From the NCBI GenBank assembly GCA_019633425.1, contig WSUB01000002.1, positions 186,001-250,000 of the forward strand: a stretch of DNA of 64,000 bases. The letters run 5' to 3'. The position numbers and the translations under genes are program-made. The notes beneath the pieces were generated by a model. The model saw nothing but the letters and a program-made list of their open reading frames with translations, searched no databases and had not been told where the DNA came from. Positions 43,513 through 57,234 of this stretch are shown one piece after another (position 1 is the first letter of the stretch; each line of letters begins with the position of its first letter). Source of the DNA: Tulasnella sp. 424 (lineage: Eukaryota; Basidiomycota; Agaricomycetes; Cantharellales; Tulasnellaceae).

Positions 43513-43880
43513 CGCTCTGTGACGGTGGGGGTGTGGGTGGAGTGTAGTAGTTCAGTTGTCTCAACTTTCGATTCAAGTGCGGCGATCGCAACATCGGCTA
43601 TGTGACCTCACCGAAGCCGAAGCCTCACACCACGCCCCAAAAATACTGCAACATCTTATTCGACAAGTGAAAGCCCCCAAAAACGTGTAGGTATGATAAA
43701 GATAGCAAAAGTACAATGTACCGAAAAAAAAAAAGGAAATAAGGTTCGATGTCGGAATGCAGCAAGGGGCGGAGGGGAGTCGAAAGTCCTCAGAGAAGCA
43801 TATGGTTCGACTGAGCGGTGTGAATATGTGAAATATAGTAGCAAGGGAAACCAGATGAAACGAGTTGTGCAGCTTGCGGA
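43513..43880. other. Intergenic between SDR and type II membrane protein
   Basis: SDR promoter (right of 43512) and the 3' end of the next minus-strand gene. It contains an A-rich run at about 43726-43737. No gene seen. Confidence 0.5.
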
Positions 43881-45863
43881 TCATGGATCAGGAAGATTCA
43901 TGGCGTTGAGATCTGGACAACTTGATCCTGTGCACTTTTTCTTCATGTACAAGATGGCCTTGGCGTGCTGAGTCGACAGATTTGCGCTTCCCAATCTCAG
44001 GAAGGGGTCATTGGGAATCCAAGATGCAGTACCTTCAAGCTCCGAAGCAGTGTGTTCAGTGATCAGATATTGCCGCTGTCGGCCACGACCTATCGTGAGG
44101 TAGGAATCCGGAAAATCAGTATACGAACCGACGACCGCGGGTACCCAAGCCACCTTACCCGATGGATCAGGAATACTATTGTCCTCATCAAAGTCAGCAC
44201 CGATACCCGAGGATAGGGAAAACGTTCCCTCGAATAGCGGATCTAGGCTAACAACGACTGGGGCGTATGATGACGTGGCCACAAGGTCGATCTTCGCCGC
44301 AGAGGAGTCCGGAGTATGGAGAACGGTCAAGCTAACTGGCGCGTTGGCGGATTGTGCGTAGATAGTGAAGTCGGATACCGAGGGATCCTCGCACGTGTTG
44401 TTCGTCGTCGTCGAGACGGTTACTGCGGATTGGACGATGCTAGAAGATAAAGAACAAAAGCTCAGCACTTCCTCGCCCGCAGACCGACTTGTATCCGACT
44501 TACGCATTCTCTGTGGTCAAGGACAATGCCACAGGCTTTGAATCATCTGACAAGCGAACCAGGGACACGTTGACGTTGATAGCACTGAGATACGGGGTTC
44601 GGAAAAACTCTTTAGCCTAACGTCATTGGCGAAGTCGCTATTTCTGCGGACTTACGCTTGGCTAGTCTGGAGCGTTAATGACTCCGAGGTCGTAAAGTGA
44701 CCCCAAATGGTTGAAAAGGAGGTTTGCGCTACCACGTTCTTAGCGGTAACGTTTCTGCCTAAGACGAACATTGGGGAAAAACTGCCTCCCAGTTTGAGGG
44801 TTCCTAGTGGAGTATTAAAGTCCTCACTTTGGGACCCAATATTTTGAGTGAAGAATGCCAGGTTGGTACTGAGTTCATCGACGAAAATGCCAGATGGCAG
44901 GTGGAGAGCGAGATCGAATGAAGGGTGCTCAGCTGCCGTGGAATTCGACGACTTGCATCCAAATGAATAATTTCAAACGATAAGCCACAACCGTAACCAC
45001 GCGGCAGGTAGTGCAGATGTACTCACGTAGATACCCAATCCAACCTTGTCCGGTGTCCGCATCAGGCATACGTTGGTGTCGTCCTTCGCGTAGGCGTTTC
45101 GATATTTCATCGTCACGTCGATTATCGGCACAGTAATCGTCGAGTCGCTGATAACTATCAGTGTGCCAGAAGCCGCAGCATAGTCTCCAGCGCGGATGAA
45201 TAGCTGGAGGGTCGATGTTGTAGTGACGTTCGGGGCCAAGGTGTACTGAAGGTAATCGGTACGCTCCGGTTGTACATTCGATTTTGAAGAAGAGGTCTTT
45301 TCTGACATCCATATGTTGCACATCGTCGCATATCCGTCTCCAACTGGTGCTCCTGGTGGTCGGTATCCTGGTGGTAGGTCTGGCTGGAAGAATCCGTTTG
45401 TTGGCCGTCGCACCGATGAGCTCCGCTTCCCAAGATGGCCAGTCTGTTATAAACAAGGTACCAAAAATTAGAGGAGAACGAGACCTGGAGTGGTGAATAG
45501 GCATACGAAGAAAAGACCGAGGAGGATGGCTGATGAAGTTACGTAGACACATAGGATCGAGCCAGCCATCACCCGTAACCTTCGCCTTCGTTTTGCTCTC
45601 TTCGACTGGTTGGAACCGACGACCGTGGCGCTGTCAGACGCCAGTGCCGATGTTGACGCGGACGGTTGTGCCTGTTGTTCTGCATAGGCCGGAGGCGACT
45701 CGGAGTCCGCTATGGATGATGCTCTAGGTGGTGGATACGAATGGTTGTCGGCGGATGTTAAGCGGTCCTCTGATGATGCGAATGGGTTTTGGTAGTGTCC
45801 GATATTGCTGTTAGAGTACAGGTGCTCTGGGAGCTTGGCATCTGGAGGCTGCTGGATAATCAT
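43881..45863 (-). CDS. Type II single-pass membrane protein, unknown function
   Basis: Five exons give 569 residues: 45507-45863, 45027-45443, 44656-44951, 44504-44584, 43881-44439. The N-terminal 95 residues are cytoplasmic, Pro/Ser-rich, with a PPAY-type motif (SPPAYAEQ), and end in a basic KRAKRRRRLR cluster. A transmembrane helix follows (VMAGSILCVYVTSSAILLGLFF). The rest is a large Ser/Thr-rich, beta-strand-like extracellular domain with many N-glycosylation sequons and few cysteines. Proteins of this shape are common in agaricomycetes, usually annotated as hypothetical. The PPAY motif could recruit a WW-domain ubiquitin ligase such as Rsp5 (inference). The first splice joins LGLFF to TGHLGK. 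The divergent DPH2 gene starts 150 bp away. Confidence 0.75.
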
Positions 45864-46013
45864 GAGTTGTGGGAGGAGGGGAGGGGGGTCGTCGGCAAAA
45901 AGGATTGAGATGTCGACTGGTGGCCAGGTCCAAACTTAGGAACGATCACCGCGTTCTCAGCACCGGCGAATTCCGCCCCCCCTCCTGACTTGCTCCTTCG
46001 CCATCCCCGCAAC

Positions 46014-48123
46014 ATGCAGGCCCCTCCACCAACATACAGCTCTGGAGAGGACGCTATAACGCGTTCTCTGGACGTAGTTAAAGAAAGCACTCCATCATCC
46101 CTCGCCGACTTAGAGAACGCATTCGACATTGTTTGGACCGCATCCGTAATTGAAGAGCGGAAATACAGCCGCGTACTTTTTGCCCCCTTTCTGCCAAACA
46201 TAGCAGGACTCTAATAATTGTTGTGCTCCGTCAGATTGCTCTTCAGTTCCCAGATGAGCTACTGCATATTTCTGTCCCAGTCTATCAGGCCATCAAAGCC
46301 AAATTAGCTCCAACTCGGCAGCTCTATGTTCTTGCCGATACAACCTACGGGAGGTTCGGCATTGCCGAAGTCTAATTGAAACGACAGAATCTGACTGCCA
46401 ACGCTATAGCTGCTGCGTAGATGAAGTTGCTGCTCAACACGTCGAGGCCGAGGTGGTTGTGCACTATGGTCATGCCTGCCTCAGCCCGTGAGCCTTGACG
46501 ATCTTTTCTTGGCACATGACGACCCTGACGATCCGTCATAGTACGACCCGTCTGCCAGTTCTATACGTCTTCGGGCGTAAACCTGTTGACAGCGCCGACT
46601 GCGCGAGAGCATTGTTATCTAACAGTGGCATTTCGTCGATGGAGTCACCGGATGTTTTTCTGGTGACCCAGGTCGCCTATGCTCACCAGGCAGGCATGCT
46701 ACCGCTCACATCGCATTTGGTCTATTCTTACCCGGGTTATTTTAGAAAACATAGTCGCAGAGCTGAAAAACCAGTTGCCTACAATCAATATAACCACTCA
46801 TCCAATTCCTCGACTCGCGGAACCACAACCAGCCTCTTCAGACTCCCCGCCAAGTGGATCGACAGAATCATGCTCCCCTTTCATGAAGCGCATACCCGCA
46901 GACATCCCGGTATTTTACGTCGGAGGTGAAAGCCTCGCCCTCAACAACTTGCTCTTGACGCATTCGACCAACCAGGTAGGCTATCCTCTCGCCGTCACCT
47001 GTGATGCCTGCTTGCTCAGTCTTCGGACGCATAGGTGTGGTCGCATGACCCCACAACTCGCGAAACGAAGCTGGAGTCCGCGAGAACCAACCGTTTCCTT
47101 ATGCGAAGATATGCTGTCATGCAAAAGGCGCGCGACGCCGACGTCTTCGGTATTCTAATCGGAACACTTGGTGCTGGTAGGTTGCATTGAACCTTGCGCA
47201 TCAGAGCTCAAAACCGAACCTTCCATCATCCGTCGTATCTGTAGCCAACTATCTTTCGATGATCAAGCACGTAAGGGCATTGCTTTCAAAAGCCCGCAAA
47301 AAGACCTACACCATCAGCGTTGGAAAAGTCAACCCCAGCAAATTAGCCAACTTTATGGAAGTCGAGTGTTATGTTTCGATCGCTTGTCCCGAAAACAGCA
47401 TTGTCGACTCTAAGGTCCGCGGTCTTTTTTCTCCACTCTAGATCCACGGGAGATGCATTTCTAACTCAATTCCAACGTCCCTCGAATTAGGATTTTCTGC
47501 AGCCGATTATCACCCCATTCGAGCTCGAGATAGCCCTTTCGGACCGACCAGAATGGACAGGGAAGTATTTGCTCGATTTCCAGCAGGTCCTTGCCGAGGC
47601 TGGAGCAAAAGAGACGCAAAGTATGATGTTTATTTATTCACACACCCCGCTCCCGTGGGAGGCTAATCGTACCAGCGCATACAGGCGAGGATTCAGTGTC
47701 CGGAGAAGAGGACTCTGATCCGGATCGTCCGATGTTCTCGCTCGCGACTGGGAAATATCGCAGTGCCAAGCGGTATGGCGGGAGTACCGACGAAGGTATA
47801 GCTTAAACAGATAACTGCTAGATATTTCTACACTGCTGAATTCTTCTTACAGGCGTGCAGTCTACTGGAAATGCAAACTCCCTGACCGTCCGGAACCAGG
47901 AAACCACGGTGGCAACCTTTATGGGAAGCGCTGCAGGTGAGAGCAAGTCCTCGTCTATCGTTCTGGATGTTAATTCGACCGAATTGGACCCTTAGGCGAG
48001 TTCCTTCAAAATCGCTCCTTCCAAGGTCTCGAGCAAAGGACAGGCATGGACACACCGAGTACTTTGGAACAAGGTCGAACGGGGATCGCACGGGGCTACG
48101 ACGAGGTCTCCCAGTTAGGCTAA
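46014..48123 (+). CDS. DPH2: Diphthamide biosynthesis protein 2
   Basis: Partner of Dph1 in the iron-sulphur radical complex that transfers the aminocarboxypropyl group of SAM to histidine on elongation factor 2. Eleven exons give 500 residues: 46014-46172, 46235-46353, 46410-46487, 46542-46693, 46746-46975, 47035-47176, 47245-47414, 47491-47620, 47685-47795, 47853-47936, 47996-48123. Blocks include [28 protein letters not shown] (cluster-region cysteines), [36 protein letters not shown] and [14 protein letters not shown]. The tail [15 protein letters not shown]...GIARGYDEV is a family signature. Intron 4 (46694-46745) begins GCATG, the only donor that keeps the frame. The acidic linker near residue 415 is fungal-specific. 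Identity is secure. Confidence 0.94.
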
Positions 48124-48241
48124 TACAGCAACTATATCGTTGATCTATTTGAAGAGATAAGAAATAGAAAATATACGAAGAACCTAAAGTGACTAAGCGG
48201 GCTGATGTTACAAAGACCTTTCCTTCCCCTGATTTTCAACG

Positions 48242-51200
48242 CTACGACGAGAGCCTCTGATTAAGCGCGTCCTCCGCGACCTTAATAGCTTCCGAAACCT
48301 TGGAAACCTCCGTTCCGACACCTTGCGCAGAGTCAGGCTTTCCGCCGCCCTGCTCATTCCCGTTAGCGACAGTCGAGTAGCCATGTGATCCTGTTTCTCA
48401 CCTTGCCACCGAGAACTTCGGCGACCTTGGCAGCCCAAATCTTGGCGTCGAACTCCTTGGATACCAGTGCAGCAGGTAATACGTTGGCGTGGGCTACTTT
48501 GCCAGCGGCTTCGTCGACGCTGAAGAGGTAAGCGGCTTTCTCGAGCTTCTTGACCTCGGTTAAAATGGCTTGCATCGACTATTTCAAACACGTGAGTATG
48601 ATTAGCGGAGTAGTGCCACAAGTAAGGCGGACCTTGGTATCGATCTTGAGTTCGGTGATGTAAAGAGTTGAATTGGGATTCTCGGTGAAGAACTTCTTAG
48701 CGTCATCGATGCCCTAGGACAGGATGGTGTGAGGCGAGCGAACCGCGTATGATAGGAGACTTCACAAACCTGCTTCATCGCAGCTTGCTGCTGGGCCTTG
48801 ATTTCTTGGTCGAAGGCCTTTCGGATAGCACCGAGTTCATCCTTCAAGGCCGCTTTGCGGAGGACACTGATGTCGGCGTTGTTGAGCTCCTATAGGTAAT
48901 TAATCAGCACCTGATTGTACGAGGCTATTCAGTTTCCATCACATACCGTGGACAAAACTTTGATAGCAGCCTCTTTCTCGCCTCCCGACAAGCTACGAGC
49001 ATGCGAAATACGGCCAGCCAGAGCATCCGCGGTCCGAGTGACCTCCTGTGCATCCTCAGCCGTCACAGCGATGATGCGACGAATGCCTTTAGCGATACCG
49101 CCTTCTTCAGTGATTACGAGGCCCTTGATGACGCCTGTCGAAGGGACGTGGCTGCAATGAATTCACAGTAAGCTCTTGGTCCATCAAGACCAGCCCCAAA
49201 CTCAAACCCACGTTCCACCGCAGAACTCGATGCTAGTGTTTCTCCATTTGGGATTTTCCACATCCTGGGAGATCTCGGCAATGCTATACTCTAGACTGAC
49301 GACGCGGACAGGGTCGGGATAAGTCTCGCCGAAAACGGCTCGTAGCCCAGGAATTCGTCGAGCAACGGCCAAATCCATGTCTTGCCCGTACACTTTGGCG
49401 TCCTTCTTGATCCAATCAGCGCAAATACCTTCGATCTTTCGGAGCTCATCCAGCGTCACCCCGGTCTTGTGCGAGAAGTCGAATCGGAGCTTGTTGGCAG
49501 CAACAAGAGAGCCTTTCTGGTCAATGTGATCACCAAGCACCTCTCTCAAGCCATAGTTAAGGATATGTGTTCCGGTGTGATTGTTGCGGAGAGCCTTTCG
49601 TCGGAGCTGAGTAAAGCGAACAGAGTCAGTTAGATCCAGTGATGGCTCTGCTAGTATCATCTATCACTTACATTGTCATACGAAGTTGTCACGCTATCTC
49701 CTACTTGGAAATCACCATACTTTAATTGGCCGATGTGAAGTACGTAGCCGTTGAAAACTTGGACGTTCTGGACTTCGAATTCGGCGCCGTCCAATGAAAT
49801 GGTTCCAGTGTCGTATTCTTGACCACCAGATTCAGCGTAGAAGCTGGTGCGGTCTAGCAGGAGTCCAAATGGTGTCGGGCCATCGCTGGATGGGATATCT
49901 TTTGTTGACGTGAAGAAATTCCGGCCATGGTAGATAGCTTTGATGCTCGCGGCGATATTATTTCCAGCTAGGGAAGTAATCGTCAGCGCTCGGTCGGTGT
50001 CGCGCGCGGCTGAAGTACTGCCTCACAGAATTTCGGAGAATCGTCAGTCTTGGGTACTTGGTCATTAGCTTCAAGGGTGGCAATATCATGAACGTCGAGC
50101 TTGACCGTATCCTTTACTGCAGACTTCGACGATGTCCCGGACACTTCCCTGGACTTAGCTCGAGCCGCTTCAAACTCGGCTTCGTTCACTCCAAGGCCAG
50201 CTTCCTCGGCCATAAGGCGAGTGAGGTCGACTGGGAAACCAAACGTGTCGTAGAGCTTCCAGACATCTCCGCCATTAAGCTCTTTCTGGCCGGTTTCCTT
50301 TGCGCGGCTGGCGTAACCATCAAAAAGCTTCTCCCCTCGGTCTAGAGTGCGGGCGAATGATACTTCCTCTTCGTCCAAGATTTCTTTCAAGTCAGCCTGA
50401 TTCTTTGTGAGCTCGGGGAAGAAATCGCCCTGTAATAGCCTCGTCAACGAGCAGTATAGGTTTGTGCAGGGAATGGCTTACCAACTGCTCAACAACCACT
50501 GGCACCAAGGTCGAGAAGAACGAGCCGATTGGAACATCGAACTTCTTTCGGGCATAACGAGCTCCTCGTCTTAGAATGCGTCGAAGCACGTAGCCGCGCC
50601 CATCGTTGTTAGGAACACCTCCATCCGCCAAAGCAAATGTCAATGTCCGCACATGGTCGGCGATGACTCTGTAGGCAGTGTCGATTTCTCCCTGGTCCTC
50701 CGCACCGAATTTGCCAGAATAGGGACGAGCTCCTGTAACCTCTTGAATCTTGGCAAAGAGTGGCGCAAAGACGTCGGTGTCGTAATTCGATGACTTGTCT
50801 TGCAGCACAGACACCAGACGTTCGAAACCCATACCCGTATCAACGTGCTTGGCGGGCAGTGTCTTCAGGCTGCCATCGTCCTCTCGGTTGAACTGGATAA
50901 ACACATTGTTCCAGATCTCAAGAACGTTAGGATCGTCTTGGTTGACGAGGTGGGCAGCGTTTCGACCTCCAATTCGGTCATAGTGTATTTCGCTGCAAGG
51001 TCCGCAGGGACCAGTGGCACCCATTTCTGCGTGAGGAGATGTCAACGACAGGTCATCAATGAAGGTCAATCCGAGTTTAGCCTACCCCAAAAGTTATCCT
51101 TGGCGTTTCCAGTAAGGATATGGTCTTCTGGTACTCCGACTTCGCGCCAAAGGTCGCGAGCCTCGAGATCGGGCTGCAGTCCCTGCTTTGCATCGCCCTC

Positions 51201-51939
51201 AAAGTAGGTGACGTAGAGCCGCTCCTTTGGAATACCATATACTACGGTCAAAAGCTCCCAAGCCCATCGAATGGCGTCTTTCTGAAGAAGTTTACGCGTT
51301 AGTGCAAGGAATCAGGCGGTGGTCCCAAAAAACTCCTTGCCTTGAAATAGTCGCCGAATGACCAGTTACCCAGCATTTCGAAGAATGTGTGACTAACGGG
51401 TATTTTCAGCAAGAACTTCGGAGGATCGGTGTAGTCGTGTGACGTACTGGTAGCTGTCCTTGCCGACGTCTTCGAGGTCTGCATGGTGAATAGATATGAG
51501 CAACCGACGCAAGGTCCAACCACCGGATACTGACCATTGTGCTTTCCACCAGCCCTGATACACTTCTGACTATTGACAGCTCGCTTTAAACGAGCGAAAT
51601 CCGAGTTGGGGTCGACAGTGCCGAGGAAGATGGCTTTGTACTGGATGGCACAGACGTGAGCACGAGGGCCCAGTCGTACATATCGCAGAAATTGGAGGGA
51701 CTCACCTGGTTCATTCCAGCATTCGCAAAGAGTAATGTAGGATCCTCATACGGAATAGTTGGCGACGAGGGCACGAATGTGTGTCCTTGCTCCTTGAAGT
51801 AGTCGATAAACTGCTGTCGTACTTTGGGGGCGGTCCAAGGCCCGGTGTATTGAGCGGACGAGCTAGCCATTCTGTAGAGTGATGGACGGGAGATCCTAGG
51901 AGCCAAGGGCAGGATGAGATGGCGAAAGATAAACCTCAT
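48242..51939 (-). CDS. ALA1: Alanyl-tRNA synthetase, cytosolic and probably mitochondrial
   Basis: Charges tRNA-Ala. Fourteen exons give 982 residues from ATG 51939 or 959 from ATG 51870: 51706-51939, 51535-51640, 51448-51478, 51341-51392, 51086-51281, 50482-51026, 50027-50429, 49672-49967, 49212-49606, 48947-49151, 48770-48889, 48633-48713, 48402-48578, 48242-48349. The class II core starts with [15 protein letters not shown], and [20 protein letters not shown] is intact after splicing. The editing domain has HTGTH and SIEFCGGTH zinc ligands, and the C-terminal C-Ala tail has [13 protein letters not shown]. Residues 1-23 of the long form ([20 protein letters not shown]) are Arg-rich without acids, like a mitochondrial presequence. 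The intron at 51282-51340 starts with GC. Confidence 0.95.
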
Positions 51940-52181
51940 CAGCTTGGACTCGGCCTGACTCCCAATTGCGAATCCGACTGGGAGCAATCACGTGCGGGAA
52001 GATTGGGAAGGAATAAGCGCGGGTCGATCGAACTCTCGAACAAGGGTCCCATGCGATAATTCCCAAGGCCATGTATACTCCACTACCTAAACACCATGTA
52101 CAAATTTTATGAGGTTTACAGATGGATCCATGTTTAACATAAGGCATCAAATGGGAAACCGCTGGGTAAGTTCGGGACAAA

Positions 52182-54845
52182 TCATCGACGATAAGGCGGC
52201 CGGCTCGACCACTCTGCGTCTGGAGGATAGCGGTCGCGGTCATTCCCATAAGGAAGTGGCGGTGGGCGAGGTCGATTGTCAGGCGGATACGGTTCTCGGT
52301 CATAGGATCGATATGCATCCGGCGGGGAAGGTCGCGCGTAGGGGCCTCGAGGATCCACGTACGGCTGCCGTGGAGGTGGTGGTGGGGCTCTTGGATCATA
52401 CTCATCTCTGGGCCTCCAGTCGGGAGGAGGTGGTCGGCGGTAGTCGGGGTCTATCAGTTCTTGCCTTGGTCGCTTGGTTCCTCGATTGTCGTCAACGTCC
52501 GGATAAGCTGACCTCGGGTAAGTTCCAGAACGTCTTGGGGGACTCAGGCTGCGATCTCGTCCATATGGGTATCCAGCTGGTGGGACCGGTGGTCGACTAG
52601 ACATTGTGGGGCCATAGCGATCACCTTGCGGGCTGCGGGAACGCTCCCATTCCGCTCGGGGGACGACTCGCGAATAGTCGCGTGCATCGTCTGGTCGGGG
52701 ATAAGCCGTCTCCCGTCGAAGAGGCTCGTCGGCTCTTCCGCTCTGGCCCCAAGAATCACGATCGGTTGGAGAGCTATAACGAAGTTCATCGGCGGGTCGT
52801 CTTGTATCAACAGGGGGGCCCCTCGTCGGTGGTCCACTGCGTTGGCCTCGTTGTGCATAATCGTTAGGAGATGTGAGTCTTGCCGCCAGCGGAACATATT
52901 GACGAGAATCTGGTGCGATTCGATCTGGCATAAGCGAACTTCGAGGTGTGAGTGGTTCATCTACGCTTGGGGGTGGTCTGCTTGGGAGTCCGTCTGGGAC
53001 ACGGCCCGGAATGAAACTTGATGATCGAGGGGCACCGGATTCGCCTACACTCCTTGGCGTGGTGGAGCGCCTATCGATATCACCATCGTCAGGTGCTTCG
53101 GCCTTGACATTCATACTGCCGGTGTTGAGCTCGAGCGGAATACTTCGGCCTGCCCCAGGTGGTAAGCTAGATTGGGGAGGTGGCGGATAGAAGTAACGGC
53201 CACCGTCAGAAGCACGCGACTGAGGGGGCCCCGATAGGCTGCTCGTCGTGGGAGGGCTTGGATTCACAGGAGGTTGAGTGCGTTGCCCTTCGGGTACCCT
53301 TCTTTGAGGTGAACTTTGATTTAACGGCCTGCCGTCAGAGGACTCTGGAAGCGTAGATTGACGTCTCTCATCTACTGTGCCTCCGAATCGCGAGGGCTCC
53401 CTGTCGTATGGGAAGTTACGACTTGAGGCCGACGATCTGTCACCTGGAGGACCTGGGTATGGTTCACGAGGCATCACCCGACCGCCGTCCATCGGACCCG
53501 AATCATAGCCCCTCGACTCTGAGAAGGATGGGCGGGGAGGAGAGCGGTTACTCGGAAATCGTTGTCCTGACTCGTAGTAATCATACCGCCTACTAAAATG
53601 AGGCCGAGTCAAATCGTAAAAATAGCTCAAGTAACGACCAAATATGACTTACACATCATTTGAGGGTCGAGGAGGGCCAGACAAGCCTTGTCGAGGATTG
53701 GGAGAAGAGCCTCTACGATACGGCCGTTGAGAATTTGATTCCGGGCTCCGCGGACCTGTTCTCTCAATTTCACCGCTCTCAGAACGGCGATTGCCAGTGT
53801 ACGATGGCCGAGAGCGATAGTCAACATATCTCGAGTCTTCCTGTCTCCGAGGTTCGTCTGAGTAGGTGTACCGCCCGCGGGAGGGCTCTGTAGCCACAGG
53901 AGATCCTGACTCTGGCCTTTGTTCTGGATGAGGAATGCCGAATGCTGGAGGTGCGTCGGGCTGCTTGTCGAGCTTGGGTTCTGGCGGGCCGCTTTTATCC
54001 TGGTCACGTTGAATGCTTTCGATCGGTGGTGGTGCTGAGTTGCTTTGGCTGACTTCCTGAATTGGAGGTGGTCCAGCGGAGGGAGGGGGTGAGTCGATCT
54101 CCATGTCGGTGATCGAGGATTGGTGAACGAGACGAGGTTCTGTGGGGGACATGATCATGCTGGTTGGAGAGGCGGTCTGAGTTTCATCGACTGCTCGAGG
54201 TATGGTGACGGATTGCGCGTGGTTGTCAGTCAAAGGAAGGGTAGCAGCTGGACGATCGATGGTAGGCGAACGAGCAACATCATTGGCGACTTGGTTTGAT
54301 CCAGAAATTTCTTGGGTTTGCGGAGGAACGGTTGCTGTGGTATCGCTGGTATGCGGCATAGATGTCGGTGGGATTGGTCGGGGAATTTCATCGAGAGACC
54401 TAGTCGTGCTTTGATTATCGAGAGAATATCCGGTTTCAGGTTGATAGGAGGTATCTGTTGCGGGATCGTTGGTGCGGCCGGTAAAGTCGCCTCGAGGACT
54501 GTAAAGCGCTTCGAGAGCTTGAGGCTTTGGTGTCGCGTCGTAGCCTGGAAGTTGCCCATCCATAATTGCCTTCTTCAAAGCTCTCAGCTTTTCGAGATCT
54601 GACATTGTAGAAGCGCTCGAGGCGACATTTGTAGCTTTAATACCAATGCTCGAGAAAGACTCGAAGTGCTTTCGTGGAACTCCATGCTCGCCTTGTGGAT
54701 CAACGGGACGACTCGGCAGAGACTGAGGTTTGACGTTGGAAGGGGGACCATAGGGGCCACGCCCATCAAAATGAGAGGAATTATAATCATACTCTTGTCC
54801 TTGTGAAGCGTTCAGGCTACTCCTGCGCTGGGGGTAACGGCTCAT
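52182..54845 (-). CDS. Large disordered Pro/Arg/Ser-rich protein
   Basis: Two exons (53653-54845, 52182-53592) give 867 residues, joined by a GTAAGT...TTTTAG intron in phase 2. The sequence is almost wholly low complexity. There is a Ser/Pro/Gln N-terminal half and a C-terminal half rich in RGPP, YDRE, RSPP and DRYPP type patches, resembling disordered regions of RNA-processing or transcription proteins. One ordered-looking segment, DLEKLRALKKAIMDGQLPGY (about residues 82-101), may be the conserved part. No domain is recognised. Start 54845 (MSRYPQRRSS) is preferred; an upstream in-frame ATG at 54905 would add 20 residues. Nuclear location is inferred from composition only. Confidence 0.7.
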
Positions 54846-55232
54846 GATAGAGAATCCAAGAAAAATGCTGGCGCTCGAGATTCGATTCCTGACCGGCGCT
54901 TTCACAGTCGAAATTCTCCAGAAACCGGAAGAGGGATCTGAGGAGGTTGGTATCGATCCGAGCTGTTCTGGAGGTAGCTGAGCTCGGAAGGGATCTGAGG
55001 AGTAGCGGTGGTGGGGGGAAGGAAAGGGTGATGCAAGCGAAAGCGACGAGAGTTTCCATTAGCTAAACAAACAGGAACAGAGGTTCTATTCACTTGTAGC
55101 TTCTCCATCTCACTCAGAGCACGACATGTCTTTCAACCCACTTCTAGTGATGTCAAATAAATGAAAACCACGCATAAGTAATAATACATCTTGGGCGCGT
55201 CCATTGCTGGGAGTTGGTGGATCGTTAAGACA
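54846..55232. other. Intergenic upstream of the disordered-protein gene
   Basis: 5' region of the minus-strand disordered-protein gene and 3' end of the nitronate monooxygenase gene. No gene seen. Confidence 0.5.
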
Positions 55233-56743
<1,511 letters not shown>

Positions 56744-57234
56744 ATTTGGATTCTGTACGGTTTGTCCGGTGGGATATTGGGGGTGTCGACGGAGCTTTGT
56801 GGAAAGGAGTGGCGGTTGGTTTGAGCCTTTTGAGATCATGTGCAAGTTTCACGCCGCAACAAACCGGCTACCCTCAGTTGCCGAATCGACCGACTAACGG
56901 TTACAATCCACCCTTTAGCCTTTGAACTCGAGAGATGAGACGGGTAATGATAGCATATAGGTACTACGCAGAACTCCGACAAAGCGACAGAAGCAATGAT
57001 CAAAAAGCTCTCTGAGCTGGACCGGGACGTCTAAAGAGATGAGGCGGGAAGAGAGATATGCATGTGTGGGACGGAAACCTGTGCAAAAATGCAAAAACAA
57101 AAAAAAATCGAAAGCAAAAAACGAAGGTGCAAAAACAAGGAAGAAGCAAAACGAAAGGTACTAAAAAAGACGAAAAATTTACGGATAAACAGGAAAAATA
57201 AAGAAAAATCAGGTCAAGTCGCAGCCGCAGCTCC
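56744..57234. other. Intergenic; A-rich on plus strand
   Basis: Promoter of the nitronate monooxygenase gene, then a strongly A-rich stretch (57085-57215) that reads as a T-rich 3' untranslated region of the phosphatase gene. No gene seen. Confidence 0.5.

Noticed and set aside
44929..45552. Long minus-strand frame overlapping the type II membrane protein gene in another frame
   Set aside because: It crosses two introns of the spliced gene, is Arg/Thr/Pro-biased like a shadow frame, and has no membrane or domain features.
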